A DNA stretch of 64,000 nt, taken from Paenibacillus sp. UNC451MF (GTDB lineage Bacteria > Bacillota > Bacilli > Paenibacillales > NBRC-103111). The notes under the pieces are model-generated. The model saw nothing but the letters and a program-made list of their open reading frames with translations. It was not told the origin of the DNA and made no database searches. Position 1 is the first letter of the stretch, and each line of letters starts with the position of its first letter. This document shows, piece by piece, positions 8,757 through 16,642 of this stretch. A program made the position numbers and the translations under genes. The stretch is from positions 62,001-126,000 of the forward strand of contig NZ_JMLS01000008.1 of NCBI RefSeq assembly GCF_000686845.1, given 5' to 3'.

Positions 8757-8807
8757 AAACAGCGGCGAATCAGGAATAAAAAAAGTCCTGGACTGCCGCT
8801 GTTTTTT
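8757..8807 (+). terminator. Rho-independent terminator of the rRNA methyltransferase gene
   Basis: The outer stem AAACAGCGGC / GCCGCTGTTT (8757-8766 and 8795-8804) encloses a second small stem (CAGGA / TCCTG). A run of T residues follows. Confidence 0.88.
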
Positions 8808-8809
8808 GC

Positions 8810-8838
8810 TGGAAAAAAAATGAATGATGTGTTATGAT
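8810..8838 (+). promoter_or_regulatory. Probable sigma-A promoter of the lacI-type gene
   Basis: TGGAAA (8810-8815), a 17-base spacer and TATGAT (8833-8838) make a fair -35/-10 pair. The palindromic operator at 8841-8856 starts 2 bases after the -10, over the likely transcription start, which suggests autorepression. Confidence 0.5.
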
Positions 8839-8840
8839 GA

Positions 8841-8856
8841 ATGTAATCGATTACAT
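8841..8856. promoter_or_regulatory. LacI/CcpA-type operator 1 (perfect palindrome)
   Basis: ATGTAATCGATTACAT is a perfect 16-bp palindrome with the central CG typical of LacI-family operators. It also fits the CcpA cre consensus TGWNANCGNTNWCA. Related copies are at 9919, 10884 and 10953. Confidence 0.8.
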
Positions 8857-8894
8857 CATTATTTAAATGTAACGCACAAAGGAAGATTAAAGCT

Positions 8895-9878
8895 ATGAGT
8901 TCCATTAAAGAGGTTGCCAAGCAAGCCAACGTATCGGTAGCTACCGTGTCGCGTGTATTGAACAATGATCCGGTTGTGAAAGCCGAGACGAAGACTAAGG
9001 TGCTTCGTGTCATCGAAGAGATGAACTACAAACCGAATATGCTCGCCAAAAATTTGCGTAAGCAAGCAAGCAAAACGATTGTTATGGTGCTCCCTTCCAT
9101 GTCAAACCCTTATTTCTCAGAGATTGCGAGAGGGGCGCACGCCGCCGCGTACGATAGCAGCTATCATATTATCATAGGGACCATTGAATCGAAGCAATGG
9201 GTTCTGGATACATATATCAATTTGTTGAAGACGAACTTGGCCGAAGGGATCATTTTTGTATCATCCAGCGCTAACAAGGCTCTTCTGGAGCAGCTGCAGC
9301 CCAATTATCCGTTTGTGCTCTGCACGGAAAGCTGTCCGGGGATTGACGCAACATGTGTTGCTATCGACAATAGGCAAGCCTCGTATGAGGCAGTTAGAGA
9401 ATTGCTTCAGCGCGGGCACAAGCGGATTGTTTACATTGCCGGAAGCAAAGAGTCGAGCTCGGTAACAGCCCGGCTGGAAGGCTACAAGGAGGCATTGAAG
9501 GAAGCGGGAATTGCTTATAATCCGGACTTGATCCGACCTGCGAAGAATGTATATCAAGATGTAGTTGAAGTGGTGAACCAAATACATTCCAATGGATATG
9601 AAATCGACGCCATCATTGCGCATTCCGACCTCCAAGCCTCCTATATTTTACGAGGCATCAAGGAGGAGACCATTCATCTTAATGAAACGGTGGGGCTAAT
9701 CAGCTTTGATGGAACGTTCGTTGCGGAAATTACGAATCCGACGATTTCGACCATTGTTCAGCCTCTGTACGATTTGGGCTATCGTGCGGTTCAACAGCTG
9801 GTTTCCCAATTATTAAATGAAGCTGGAGCACCTCAGTTGGTAATTTTGCCTCATCGAATGGTTGTTAGAGAGACATAA
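8895..9878 (+). CDS. LacI-family transcriptional regulator
   Basis: 327-residue DNA-binding regulator. The N-terminal helix-turn-helix (about 4-25; IKEVAKQANVSVATVSRVL) and hinge helix (NMLAKNLRKQ, about 48-58) are typical of LacI/GalR. They are followed by a periplasmic-binding-protein-like effector domain (about 60-327). The family acts as a dimer on a CG-centred palindrome, and such a palindrome overlaps its own promoter. Further copies lie before the next gene and the solute-binding protein gene, so it is probably the local regulator of a sugar-uptake and -degradation locus. The effector is unknown. ATG 8895 follows AAAGGAAG. Confidence 0.93.
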   Translation: MSSIKEVAKQANVSVATVSRVLNNDPVVKAETKTKVLRVIEEMNYKPNMLAKNLRKQASKTIVMVLPSMSNPYFSEIARGAHAAAYDSSYHIIIGTIESKQWVLDTYINLLKTNLAEGIIFVSSSANKALLEQLQPNYPFVLCTESCPGIDATCVAIDNRQASYEAVRELLQRGHKRIVYIAGSKESSSVTARLEGYKEALKEAGIAYNPDLIRPAKNVYQDVVEVVNQIHSNGYEIDAIIAHSDLQASYILRGIKEETIHLNETVGLISFDGTFVAEITNPTISTIVQPLYDLGYRAVQQLVSQLLNEAGAPQLVILPHRMVVRET

Positions 9879-9888
9879 GAGTTGTTCT

Positions 9889-9910
9889 CATAGGCTCTAT
9901 GTTCTTTTTT
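9889..9910 (+). terminator. Weak terminator after the lacI-type gene
   Basis: CATAG-GCT-CTATG forms a short 5-bp hairpin followed by TTCTTTTTT. The stem is short, so termination may be partial. Confidence 0.35.
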
Positions 9911-9918
9911 GAAAGAAA

Positions 9919-9932
9919 TGTAACCGATTACA
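9919..9932. promoter_or_regulatory. LacI/CcpA-type operator 2
   Basis: TGTAACCGATTACA differs at one base from the perfect palindrome at 8842-8855. It lies between the lacI-type gene and the 2H-phosphoesterase-like gene, about 85 bases before the latter's start. Confidence 0.7.
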
Positions 9933-10015
9933 ATAAGGAGGTGAGTATGTTTAGGATGTGACGGTATTTTGCTAAAGTCAGAATAGAAATAGAAGATGAG
10001 AAGGAGAAATCGACC

Positions 10016-10786
10016 ATGTTGACCATTACAAACCGTAAAGTAAAAGATCTCAAACCAAGTTGGGCTCCGTTTAACGGCTTTTCATTTTTATTTGATAATC
10101 CTGGGGACAGTCTTCGTTTATTTGAATTATGCGAAAATACGGAGGTCATGAATAATCGTTATGAGGACCAAGCCTCTACCTTTTACCGGATTCTGTATGA
10201 TGAGGCGAAAGAAAATTCTTTTTTAATAGAACAATGCGGATTTTGCCCGCTACCTCTGCCTTCCTACCATGTTACGGTCTGGGATGGAGTGAATGATTAT
10301 AATGTGCATCGAATCGACGGAAGTGAGAAGGAAAATGGGCTTAAGTTTCTGGAGGGGCTGCCTCATACGTTGCTGAACAGCCCGTTCGTGACGAAAAAAG
10401 ACGGAAAACCCCTGTCGATACATACCCAAATGATCGAATTTACTTTCGCTAAAGTACATAAATGGGGTAACAGCTCGTTGGTTGCCTTACTGCAACCGGC
10501 CAATAAAGAGTCTGCAGAGAGGATTGCTGAGTTAGAGCAAGCCAGAGTGAGGCTCAACGATGAATTCATTGAACGATTCGGAATACAACCTGCAACGCTG
10601 CCTTATCGTCCGCATGTATCCCTTGGTTATTTCGCCAATAATGAGTTAGCTGATCAGGCAGAATCCGAGGTTCAATTGATAAATAAACGTGTGAGTGAGC
10701 AAATGGAAGGTCTCGTACTGTGTTTCCAAAGCATAAGTCTTTACGGAATGATCAACATGGAAACGTTTTTCCGGCGTAAGCTTTAA
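10016..10786 (+). CDS. 2H-phosphoesterase-like protein
   Basis: 256-residue soluble protein with two H-x-[TS]-x motifs: HVTVWDG near residue 90 and HVSLGYF near residue 201. Paired motifs of this kind mark the 2H phosphoesterase superfamily (LigT/ThpR, DUF1868-like), whose members open 2',3'-cyclic phosphates or cut 2'-5' linkages. The aromatic/acidic spacing fits, but the first half (about 1-80) is not one I recognise. There is no signal peptide. ATG 10016 follows AAGGAG. The operator at 9919 suggests control by the LacI-type protein, which is odd for an RNA-end enzyme. The biochemical role is inferred from motifs only. Confidence 0.7.
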   Translation: MLTITNRKVKDLKPSWAPFNGFSFLFDNPGDSLRLFELCENTEVMNNRYEDQASTFYRILYDEAKENSFLIEQCGFCPLPLPSYHVTVWDGVNDYNVHRIDGSEKENGLKFLEGLPHTLLNSPFVTKKDGKPLSIHTQMIEFTFAKVHKWGNSSLVALLQPANKESAERIAELEQARVRLNDEFIERFGIQPATLPYRPHVSLGYFANNELADQAESEVQLINKRVSEQMEGLVLCFQSISLYGMINMETFFRRKL

Positions 10787-10883
10787 ATCAAGCTTCATTT
10801 TTACGAATTCTTAAAAGATTACCGCAGTTCTTTTTACATTGGCATGATATGTTTAGCACTAGCATGATTTTCTCATGCGAAAA

Positions 10884-10897
10884 TGTAATCGATTACG
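10884..10897. promoter_or_regulatory. LacI-type operator 3
   Basis: TGTAATCGATTACG, one base from the perfect palindrome, about 100 bases upstream of the solute-binding protein gene. The copy at 10953 has the same sequence, including flanking AAA on both sides. Confidence 0.72.
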
Positions 10898-10952
10898 AAA
10901 GATTGATTAGCTTCCTATTCGTTAAGTGATTGAAGCACAGTCAATTCAAAAA

Positions 10953-10966
10953 TGTAATCGATTACG
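10953..10966. promoter_or_regulatory. LacI-type operator 4
   Basis: TGTAATCGATTACG, identical to operator 3 and 69 bases downstream of it. The pair is suited to looping or cooperative binding. It ends 29 bases before the start codon of the binding-protein gene, so bound protein would lie in or just after the promoter. Confidence 0.72.
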
Positions 10967-10995
10967 AAAATCATAAAGAAAGGAACTAAGAAATC

Positions 10996-12330
10996 ATGAA
11001 AAAGACGAAAATTAAGTCAAAATCGTTATCATGGCGTGCAGTGGGTGTCACAGGGGGGATGCTTGTCTCAGGTATGCTGATTCTGTCAGCTTGTTCACAG
11101 CAGGAGTCTGTCAAAGAAACGGCTAACAAAAAGGAGGAGAAGCATGATCCGGTTACGATCAAAATTGGTGTCAAAGCTAGTGGATATTTGACTGACGAGG
11201 AGTTCAAACGTTATTTTACGGATCCTGTACAGAAGAAGTATTCATGGATCACAACGGAAAAAGTTGCGTATGACGATAAGCTGCTTCCAGGGCAGGTTGT
11301 AGCGAATGAAGTGCCGGATGTGATCATTACCAACAATGTGAATGGAATTCCTGCCATTAATGAAGCCGGTCTGCTAGTGTCTTTAACGGATGGGCTCAAG
11401 AAACACGCAATCGATTTGTCAAGGTTTGAGACGGCAGCATTAGATTCAATCAAAGCCGCAGCGCAGAAGGACGATCTCATCGCGGTGCCGTATACGCAGA
11501 ACTTCAGCGCTCTCTATTACAATAAAGACATTTTCGATAAATTCGCTGTTCCTTATCCAAAGGATGGCATGACGTGGCAAGAGGCTGCAGAATTGGCTAA
11601 AAAAGTGACCAGGATGGACGGAGGCGTTCAGTTCAGGGGGTTGGAGCCTAACGTACCCGAGCGGATGGCTTCCCAGCTCTCGCTGCCTTTCGTTGATGTG
11701 AAAACGAACCAAGCGATAATCAATAACGATCAGTGGAAAATGGTGCTTCAACAGGCGGCAAGCATTTATTCGATCGAAGGCAACGGTAAGCATGCATGGA
11801 AAACAGCAGGGATTAATTTGTTTACGAAGGACCGTTCTTTGGCCATGCTGGCAGACGTCAATATCATTACATCGGCCAAATTGGGCGATTTAACGGATTT
11901 GAACTGGGATGTAGCCTCGTACCCGGTATTCCCGGAAGCTGCAGGAAAAGGGATGGGACCGGATCTTCACATTATGGTGCCTACGAAGACTAGCAAGCAC
12001 CAGGATGATGTGTTCAATGTCATTGCAACCGTAACATCCGATGAGGTTCAAATGGATATGGCGAAGCAAGGAAAAATGAGCATTTTGAAGGACGAGAAAT
12101 ACAAAGCAGCATTCGGACAGGAGCTGCCTTATTTAAAAAATAAACATATTGCTTCTGTGTTCAAGACTTCTGTAGCCAAGCCTTACCAGCCATCATTGTT
12201 TGATACACAGGCGATGACGATTATTCAAGAAGAGCTCCGCAACATGTTCCAGAAGGGCAAGGATGCAAATTCCGCGCTGCGGGATGCTCAAGAGAAAATC
12301 AATATGGATATTAAGACGAAGCTCAAATAA
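10996..12330 (+). CDS. Lipoprotein sugar ABC-transporter substrate-binding protein (orphan)
   Basis: 444-residue family-1 extracellular solute-binding protein. The N-terminal signal ends in a lipobox, LILSACSQ (Cys near 33), so it is probably anchored to the outer face of the membrane. Two alpha/beta lobes follow, with typical features such as ALYYNKDIFDKF and MTWQEAAELAKK. Family members bring oligosaccharides to ABC permeases, but no permease or ATPase gene is in this locus, so partners must be elsewhere. ATG 10996 follows AAAGGAAC. Two operators lie directly upstream. It is 25 bases before the Tat beta-helix gene, implying one transcript. Confidence 0.9.
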   Translation: MKKTKIKSKSLSWRAVGVTGGMLVSGMLILSACSQQESVKETANKKEEKHDPVTIKIGVKASGYLTDEEFKRYFTDPVQKKYSWITTEKVAYDDKLLPGQVVANEVPDVIITNNVNGIPAINEAGLLVSLTDGLKKHAIDLSRFETAALDSIKAAAQKDDLIAVPYTQNFSALYYNKDIFDKFAVPYPKDGMTWQEAAELAKKVTRMDGGVQFRGLEPNVPERMASQLSLPFVDVKTNQAIINNDQWKMVLQQAASIYSIEGNGKHAWKTAGINLFTKDRSLAMLADVNIITSAKLGDLTDLNWDVASYPVFPEAAGKGMGPDLHIMVPTKTSKHQDDVFNVIATVTSDEVQMDMAKQGKMSILKDEKYKAAFGQELPYLKNKHIASVFKTSVAKPYQPSLFDTQAMTIIQEELRNMFQKGKDANSALRDAQEKINMDIKTKLK

Positions 12331-12355
12331 TATGGGTTAGGTCGGTGAAGATCCA

Positions 12356-14188
12356 ATGAAGAAGCTGGAAAAAGATAAGATGAACAGCAACTCACAGGGA
12401 ACCAAGGTAAGCAGAAGAAAGCTCCTGCAGTCATTAGGGGTTGTTGGAGCTGCAATGGCAATAGGCTCGGTAGGATCAGCTATTGTACAAGGCAAGCCAA
12501 TAGCGACAAGCAGTGTTACGGACAATGTGTACGGTACCGATCCGGAGCCGTTGTTGGACGATTGCATCTTCAATGTGAAGCTTTATGGCGCTGTAGGAGA
12601 TGGAGTTGTAGATGACACTTCCATTTTCGAGCAATGCCTGACGAAAGTAAATGAGCACGGGCGAGGGACGATTGTTGTTCCGCCGGGTACATACAAGCTG
12701 ACCAGAGTATTGAGATTGTACCGAAACACGATGATCCTGATGGATGATGGAGCGGTATTGAAAAGAATGGGCAATCCCGATGTCCATTTAAAGCTATTCA
12801 TAAATGGCGTTTCGGGAGATGCCGATTATGCTTTTAGCTACGAAGGGGATGGGAACCTGACCTTGATAGGTGGTACGATGGATTTATGCGGTGATACGAA
12901 TCCTCCTTCAAGCTCTGCTAAGAACTTCCAAGCCCTTGCACTAGCTCATGCAGACCGGATATACATGGAACGTGTTCAGTTTGTTAACGGGTATAACGGA
13001 CATATTATTGAGTTTAATTCGAGCCGAAATGTCACCTTGAGAAATTGTTCATTTAAAAATCAGCTTGTAAAAGGAACCGATCAGTATGAAATGGTTCAGA
13101 TTGATTTTGCTGATTCGTTATCGTTTCCATTGTTTGGTGCTTATGACAATACCCCTTGCCGTGATGTGCTGATTGAGGGCTGCACATTTGAGAATGGACA
13201 CAGGGGAGTAGGGACACATGGCTCTAAGTATGATTCGGCGGGTCAGCAGGTTTTCCATGAAAATATTCGAATCGTTAACAATCATTTCAAGGGTTTGAAG
13301 GATATTGCTATTAAACCGGAAAGCTATAGGAATGCTATCGTGTCAGGGAATACGATAGAGCAATCAGGAGGCAATGCGATTTCCGTTTATTCCTGCAGCA
13401 ATTTGGTGATCTCTGACAATGTTATTCGGCAAACTGGCCTGCACGGCATCGCGATAACGAGGAAAACGGTAGCGGGTGGATTCGACGAGCCTTCCGTCCT
13501 AATTCAAGTGGCAGACAATGTTATATCCAACGTTAAAAATTCCGCATTTCGAATCATAGGGGGTTCTGGAGTCGTAGTCACCGGAAATTATTGCTCTGCG
13601 ATTCAGCGGGAAGGAGTGTATGTCACTAACACGAAGGATGCTGTTATCAAAGGGAATGTATTTCGGGGAGTGACACAGGATCAGAACGCTTTGTACTATG
13701 GCCTCCGAATCGAAGGCTGCTCTGGTGTAGAGGTAAGCGAGAACACACTTACTAATCAAGGATTCACGAACAATTACAAGTATGCAGTGTTCGTTCCCGC
13801 AGGAAATACGGGTGTGAACATAAACTTGAATACTTTAAGCCCAGGCGTATCAGGCACTCTCTATAATGATGCGGTCGATACCCTCTTTTCCACAGCTCAA
13901 GGGGAGCGGTTATTAACCGAGGTGTTGAATACGACTTCCGGAACCGTTACGTTAAACGACGACATAACGAAGTACAGAAGCGTTATTGTTGCAACAGGCA
14001 GCGTAACTGATGAAACTCTGCGCCATGAGATCGCCAGAGGCTGGATTACAACCGGATTCAGACCAGGAACGGATATTATCCATGTATTAACGTCAAACGG
14101 ACAATTTGTCGCAAAGATTGAAGCCTCGAACCAAATTCTCATCGTTAGCGCCAGCGATCCGTTAAGATACATCATTGGAGTCAGTTAA
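12356..14188 (+). CDS. Tat-exported right-handed beta-helix (pectate-lyase-like) protein
   Basis: 610-residue secreted protein. A twin-arginine signal (VSRRKLLQSLGVVG, RR near 22-23, then an Ala/Gly-rich hydrophobic stretch) is followed by a pectate-lyase-3-like start (NVKLYGAVGDGVVDDTSIF). A long parallel beta-helix comes next, with repeats such as NVTLRNCSFKN, IRIVNNHF and AIVSGNTIEQ. Such folds occur in pectate lyases, polygalacturonases and other polysaccharide-active enzymes; the catalytic residues cannot be assigned. The C-terminal 100 residues read as a separate beta domain. ATG 12356 has only a weak site; ATG 12380 is an alternative. It is probably cotranscribed with the binding protein and may supply its ligand. 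Confidence 0.85.
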   Translation: MKKLEKDKMNSNSQGTKVSRRKLLQSLGVVGAAMAIGSVGSAIVQGKPIATSSVTDNVYGTDPEPLLDDCIFNVKLYGAVGDGVVDDTSIFEQCLTKVNEHGRGTIVVPPGTYKLTRVLRLYRNTMILMDDGAVLKRMGNPDVHLKLFINGVSGDADYAFSYEGDGNLTLIGGTMDLCGDTNPPSSSAKNFQALALAHADRIYMERVQFVNGYNGHIIEFNSSRNVTLRNCSFKNQLVKGTDQYEMVQIDFADSLSFPLFGAYDNTPCRDVLIEGCTFENGHRGVGTHGSKYDSAGQQVFHENIRIVNNHFKGLKDIAIKPESYRNAIVSGNTIEQSGGNAISVYSCSNLVISDNVIRQTGLHGIAITRKTVAGGFDEPSVLIQVADNVISNVKNSAFRIIGGSGVVVTGNYCSAIQREGVYVTNTKDAVIKGNVFRGVTQDQNALYYGLRIEGCSGVEVSENTLTNQGFTNNYKYAVFVPAGNTGVNINLNTLSPGVSGTLYNDAVDTLFSTAQGERLLTEVLNTTSGTVTLNDDITKYRSVIVATGSVTDETLRHEIARGWITTGFRPGTDIIHVLTSNGQFVAKIEASNQILIVSASDPLRYIIGVS

Positions 14189-14195
14189 TTACCTG

Positions 14196-14238
14196 TACAG
14201 TCATAAGCCGTAAGTAGACACTGCGGCTTATGACTGTA
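14196..14238 (+). terminator. Perfect 15-bp inverted repeat after the beta-helix gene
   Basis: TACAGTCATAAGCCG and CGGCTTATGACTGTA form an exact 15-bp stem around a 13-base loop, 7 bases after the stop. There is no T-run (ATTTGTAAG follows), so termination may rely on the stem alone. Confidence 0.65.
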
Positions 14239-14274
14239 TTTGTAAGAGTGGGCCGTTATTGCAATCAATAAGGC

Positions 14275-14303
14275 TTGAAATTATACTTTGCCGAACATAT
14301 AAT
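14275..14303 (+). promoter_or_regulatory. Strong sigma-A promoter of the nitroreductase gene
   Basis: TTGAAA (14275-14280), a 17-base spacer and a consensus TATAAT (14298-14303). The Fur-like box starts 8 bases after the -10. Confidence 0.85.
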
Positions 14304-14311
14304 GGTGGTAA

Positions 14312-14326
14312 TGATAATTATTCTCA
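14312..14326. promoter_or_regulatory. Fur-like box upstream of nitroreductase
   Basis: TGATAATTATTCTCA matches the 7-1-7 Fur box TGATAATNATTATCA at all but one base. It overlaps the expected transcription start, so iron-bound Fur would block initiation. Zur and PerR boxes differ at more positions. Confidence 0.75.
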
Positions 14327-14373
14327 AGGTTTGATATAACAAAGCATTGGCAAAGTAAAGGTGGTAATTTACG

Positions 14374-14970
14374 ATGACTTCATTAATCGATATAAAAATG
14401 CCCTTATGGGAAGCTATTAGAGACCGGAGAAGCGTTGGCAGGGTTAAGCAGGAGCCTGTGGATAAGCAGCTAATCGAGACCTTGCTGGAAGCGGCAAATT
14501 GGGCACCCAGCCACCATGCGACGGAGCCATGGCGTTTCTTCGTCATGACGGGCGGCGGCAGACAAGCTCTTGCGGACGCTTATGCCGATATCGCAACGGA
14601 AACTGCTACAGATGCAGGCGAAGAGGAATTGCAGATGATGCGACGCAAGGCGGGGGATAAAGCATTCCGTGCGCCAGTAGTCATCGCGGTAGCTGTTTCG
14701 CCTTCGAGTTCTCCGAACGTGAATCGCATGGAAGAATTTGCCGCTGCGCATTCCGCCGTGCAGAATATGCTTTTGACTGCTCACGCTCTTGGTCTAGGAG
14801 CCATATGGCGTTCTGGAGAGCCCGCCTACCATCCGAGAATGAAGCAAGCGTTTGGCTTGAATGAATCAGAAGCCGTAGTCGGTTTGATCTATGTGGGCTA
14901 TCCTGATATGCAGCAGCTGCCAGGCAAAAGAAAGTCGAAGGCTGACAAAACGGTTTGGATGACGGAATAA
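14374..14970 (+). CDS. Nitroreductase-family flavoprotein (YdjA/TdsD-like)
   Basis: 198-residue FMN-dependent NAD(P)H oxidoreductase. Features are the N-terminal FMN-phosphate-binding RDRRSVGR (about 16-23), WAPSHHATEPWRFFV (about 47-61), a glycine-rich stretch GLGAIWRSG (about 143-151) and VVGLIYVGYP near 170-180. The WAPS-HHATEPW motif resembles E. coli YdjA. It acts in the cytoplasm, and the substrate is unknown. It has its own promoter and a Fur-like box, so expression should rise when iron is scarce; a role in flavin-dependent iron(III)-siderophore reduction or redox adaptation is possible but is inference. ATG 14374 follows AAAGGTGGT. Confidence 0.88.
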   Translation: MTSLIDIKMPLWEAIRDRRSVGRVKQEPVDKQLIETLLEAANWAPSHHATEPWRFFVMTGGGRQALADAYADIATETATDAGEEELQMMRRKAGDKAFRAPVVIAVAVSPSSSPNVNRMEEFAAAHSAVQNMLLTAHALGLGAIWRSGEPAYHPRMKQAFGLNESEAVVGLIYVGYPDMQQLPGKRKSKADKTVWMTE

Positions 14971-14984
14971 CCTATTGCAAAAGG

Positions 14985-15036
14985 AACTCTTTATGGTTTG
15001 AAGCTGCAAAGCTTTAGCTGTAAAGAGTTTTTTTTT
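14985..15036 (+). terminator. Rho-independent terminator of the nitroreductase gene
   Basis: AACTCTTTA (14985-14993) pairs with TAAAGAGTT (15021-15029). A long T-run follows. Confidence 0.85.
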
Positions 15037-15247
15037 AATAAGTGCAGCTATCCTTCATACCGAACCTCTTTGTTTCAAATATCAATATGGATGATAAATA
15101 ATTCGGATTGATGTAGACGCCGATACAGCTTACTATTGTTATTATTGAAGACGAGATCATGGTGCTCGTCTATATTGGACTGGTTAGACTACGTGCAGTA
15201 CTAGGGAAACACACACATCTTGGAGATCATTACAGGAGGATATAGGG

Positions 15248-16348
15248 ATGAACGTATATTATCGATTTGCTCTTACTGAAGAAGAGACAAGTACCGATTC
15301 GACTCTACTCGATGATTCAACAGCTTACGATGCTGTAAAAGGCTACGGTTACGCGAGAGCGGCTAATCCATCAAAAAATGAAGATCTGCGGGACTCTTGG
15401 CCAGGCGACTACTTCGACAAGCCAGTGCCTACATTGTTAGTAGACCTGCCGTATGGAGCCTACAAAGTGTCTATTATTTTGGGTAATCAAGAATCGTCGT
15501 CGGTGACGACCGTTAAAGCAGGCCTTGGGAGACTAATGCTGGACCGCATTCAGGTGGAAGCGGGGCAATCGATCCGGCATACCTTTGCAGTACTCGTAGA
15601 GGATGGTCAACTGAAGCTTGCATTTTCCGGCGAAGCGCCAAGTGTAAGAGCCATCGAAATCGAACGCGCACTTCTTTTACCTACGTTATTTTTAGCTGGT
15701 GACTCTACCGTTACTGACCAGCCCTCCGGTCAATATCCGTACGCAGGTTGGGGGCAGATGATAGGCAAATTTCTGGGTCCAGATATAGCAGTATCGAATC
15801 ATGCTCGCTCAGGAAGAAGCTCCAAGAGCTTTATTACGGAAAATCGGTTGAACAACATTTGGAATAAAATGAAGGCTACCGATTATTTGTTCATCCAGTT
15901 TGCGCACAACGATGAGAAAGACAATGACGGAGGAACCGAGCCTTTCACAACCTACCAGCAATATTTGAAGGAATACATTGACGGTGCCCGTCAGCGGGGG
16001 GCATATCCCGTATTGGTAGCTCCGATGCATAGACGTTTCTTTGATGAGCAGCACCGCATTAAAAACACTCACGGAGAGTACATAGAAGCGATGCAGCAGC
16101 TCGCTGAACAAGAAGGAGTACCGTTTTTGGATTTAGCAGCCAAAAGCAAACGTTTGTTCGATGATCTAGGTGAAGAAGCAACAAAAACTATTTTCATGTG
16201 GGCAGAGCCTGGAATATTGTCCAATTTGCCTGAAGGTGCTCAGGACAATACTCATTTTTGCCAATACGGCGGTGTGGAAATTGCCAAGCTAGTCGTTGAA
16301 TGCATTCGGGAAGCAGGAATCGAACCTTTAAACAGCTATTTGCGGTAA
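15248..16348 (+). CDS. SGNH esterase, rhamnogalacturonan-acetylesterase-like
   Basis: 366-residue protein. An N-terminal beta domain of about 135 residues precedes an SGNH hydrolase domain with FLAGDSTVTD (Ser153), ARSGRSSKSF, FIQFAHNDEKD (Asn221) and DNTHFCQYGG (Asp333 and His336). This matches the rhamnogalacturonan acetylesterase family (YesT/YesY-like), which removes acetyl groups from pectin backbones. There is no signal peptide, so it would act on imported oligosaccharides. ATG 15248 follows ACAGGAGGATA. No pectin-uptake genes adjoin it, but the beta-helix protein and binding protein are 1-4 kb upstream, so a shared pectic substrate is plausible. Confidence 0.88.
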   Translation: MNVYYRFALTEEETSTDSTLLDDSTAYDAVKGYGYARAANPSKNEDLRDSWPGDYFDKPVPTLLVDLPYGAYKVSIILGNQESSSVTTVKAGLGRLMLDRIQVEAGQSIRHTFAVLVEDGQLKLAFSGEAPSVRAIEIERALLLPTLFLAGDSTVTDQPSGQYPYAGWGQMIGKFLGPDIAVSNHARSGRSSKSFITENRLNNIWNKMKATDYLFIQFAHNDEKDNDGGTEPFTTYQQYLKEYIDGARQRGAYPVLVAPMHRRFFDEQHRIKNTHGEYIEAMQQLAEQEGVPFLDLAAKSKRLFDDLGEEATKTIFMWAEPGILSNLPEGAQDNTHFCQYGGVEIAKLVVECIREAGIEPLNSYLR

Positions 16349-16376
16349 AGTTAATCGGAACCATCATATATTGAAG

Positions 16377-16405
16377 CCGGAACGCTGCTAAGCGTCCGGT
16401 TTTTT
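16377..16405 (+). terminator. Rho-independent terminator of the esterase gene
   Basis: CCGGAACGC pairs with GCGTCCGG (one bulged A) around TGCTAA. A run of T residues follows. Confidence 0.82.
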
Positions 16406-16483
16406 GCGGTTGCAGAATTTTTAATTATGCTCAAGGTCGAACTTATAGTTCATTATGCCTAGGTTCATTGGCGAGATAATAAC

Positions 16484-16497
16484 GGAACAAATGTTCT
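16484..16497. promoter_or_regulatory. LexA-like SOS box upstream of addB
   Basis: GGAACAAATGTTCT contains GAAC-N4-GTTC and matches the B. subtilis SOS consensus CGAACRNRYGTTYC at 12 of 14 positions. It lies 17 bases before a -10-like TATACT (16515-16520), over the -35 region, where a repressor would block RNA polymerase. A related CGAAC-N5-GTTC (16438-16451) has one base too many in the spacer, and GTTC-N6-GAAC overlaps it at 16493-16506. Confidence 0.5.
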
Positions 16498-16642
16498 AAT
16501 ATGAACTAGTATGTTATACTAATCCAAAACATCCCTTTCCCTTTAATCCGTATTTTTTGGTAGAATAATAGAGTTAGGGAGTTATTTTACATAAGGGCCG
16601 TTTAGCAGTTAGGTCTTTGTTCATAGTTGAGGAGGAAGCGAT

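Noticed and set aside
8842-10966. The four palindromes as CcpA cre sites only
   Set aside because: The sites at 8842 and 9919 match the cre consensus fully, but the two copies at 10884 and 10953 do not at the last base. Their clustering around a LacI gene favours a local regulator. CcpA cannot be excluded.
16438-16451. CGAACTTATAGTTC as a second LexA box
   Set aside because: Its spacer has 5 bases instead of 4, which breaks the LexA half-site spacing.
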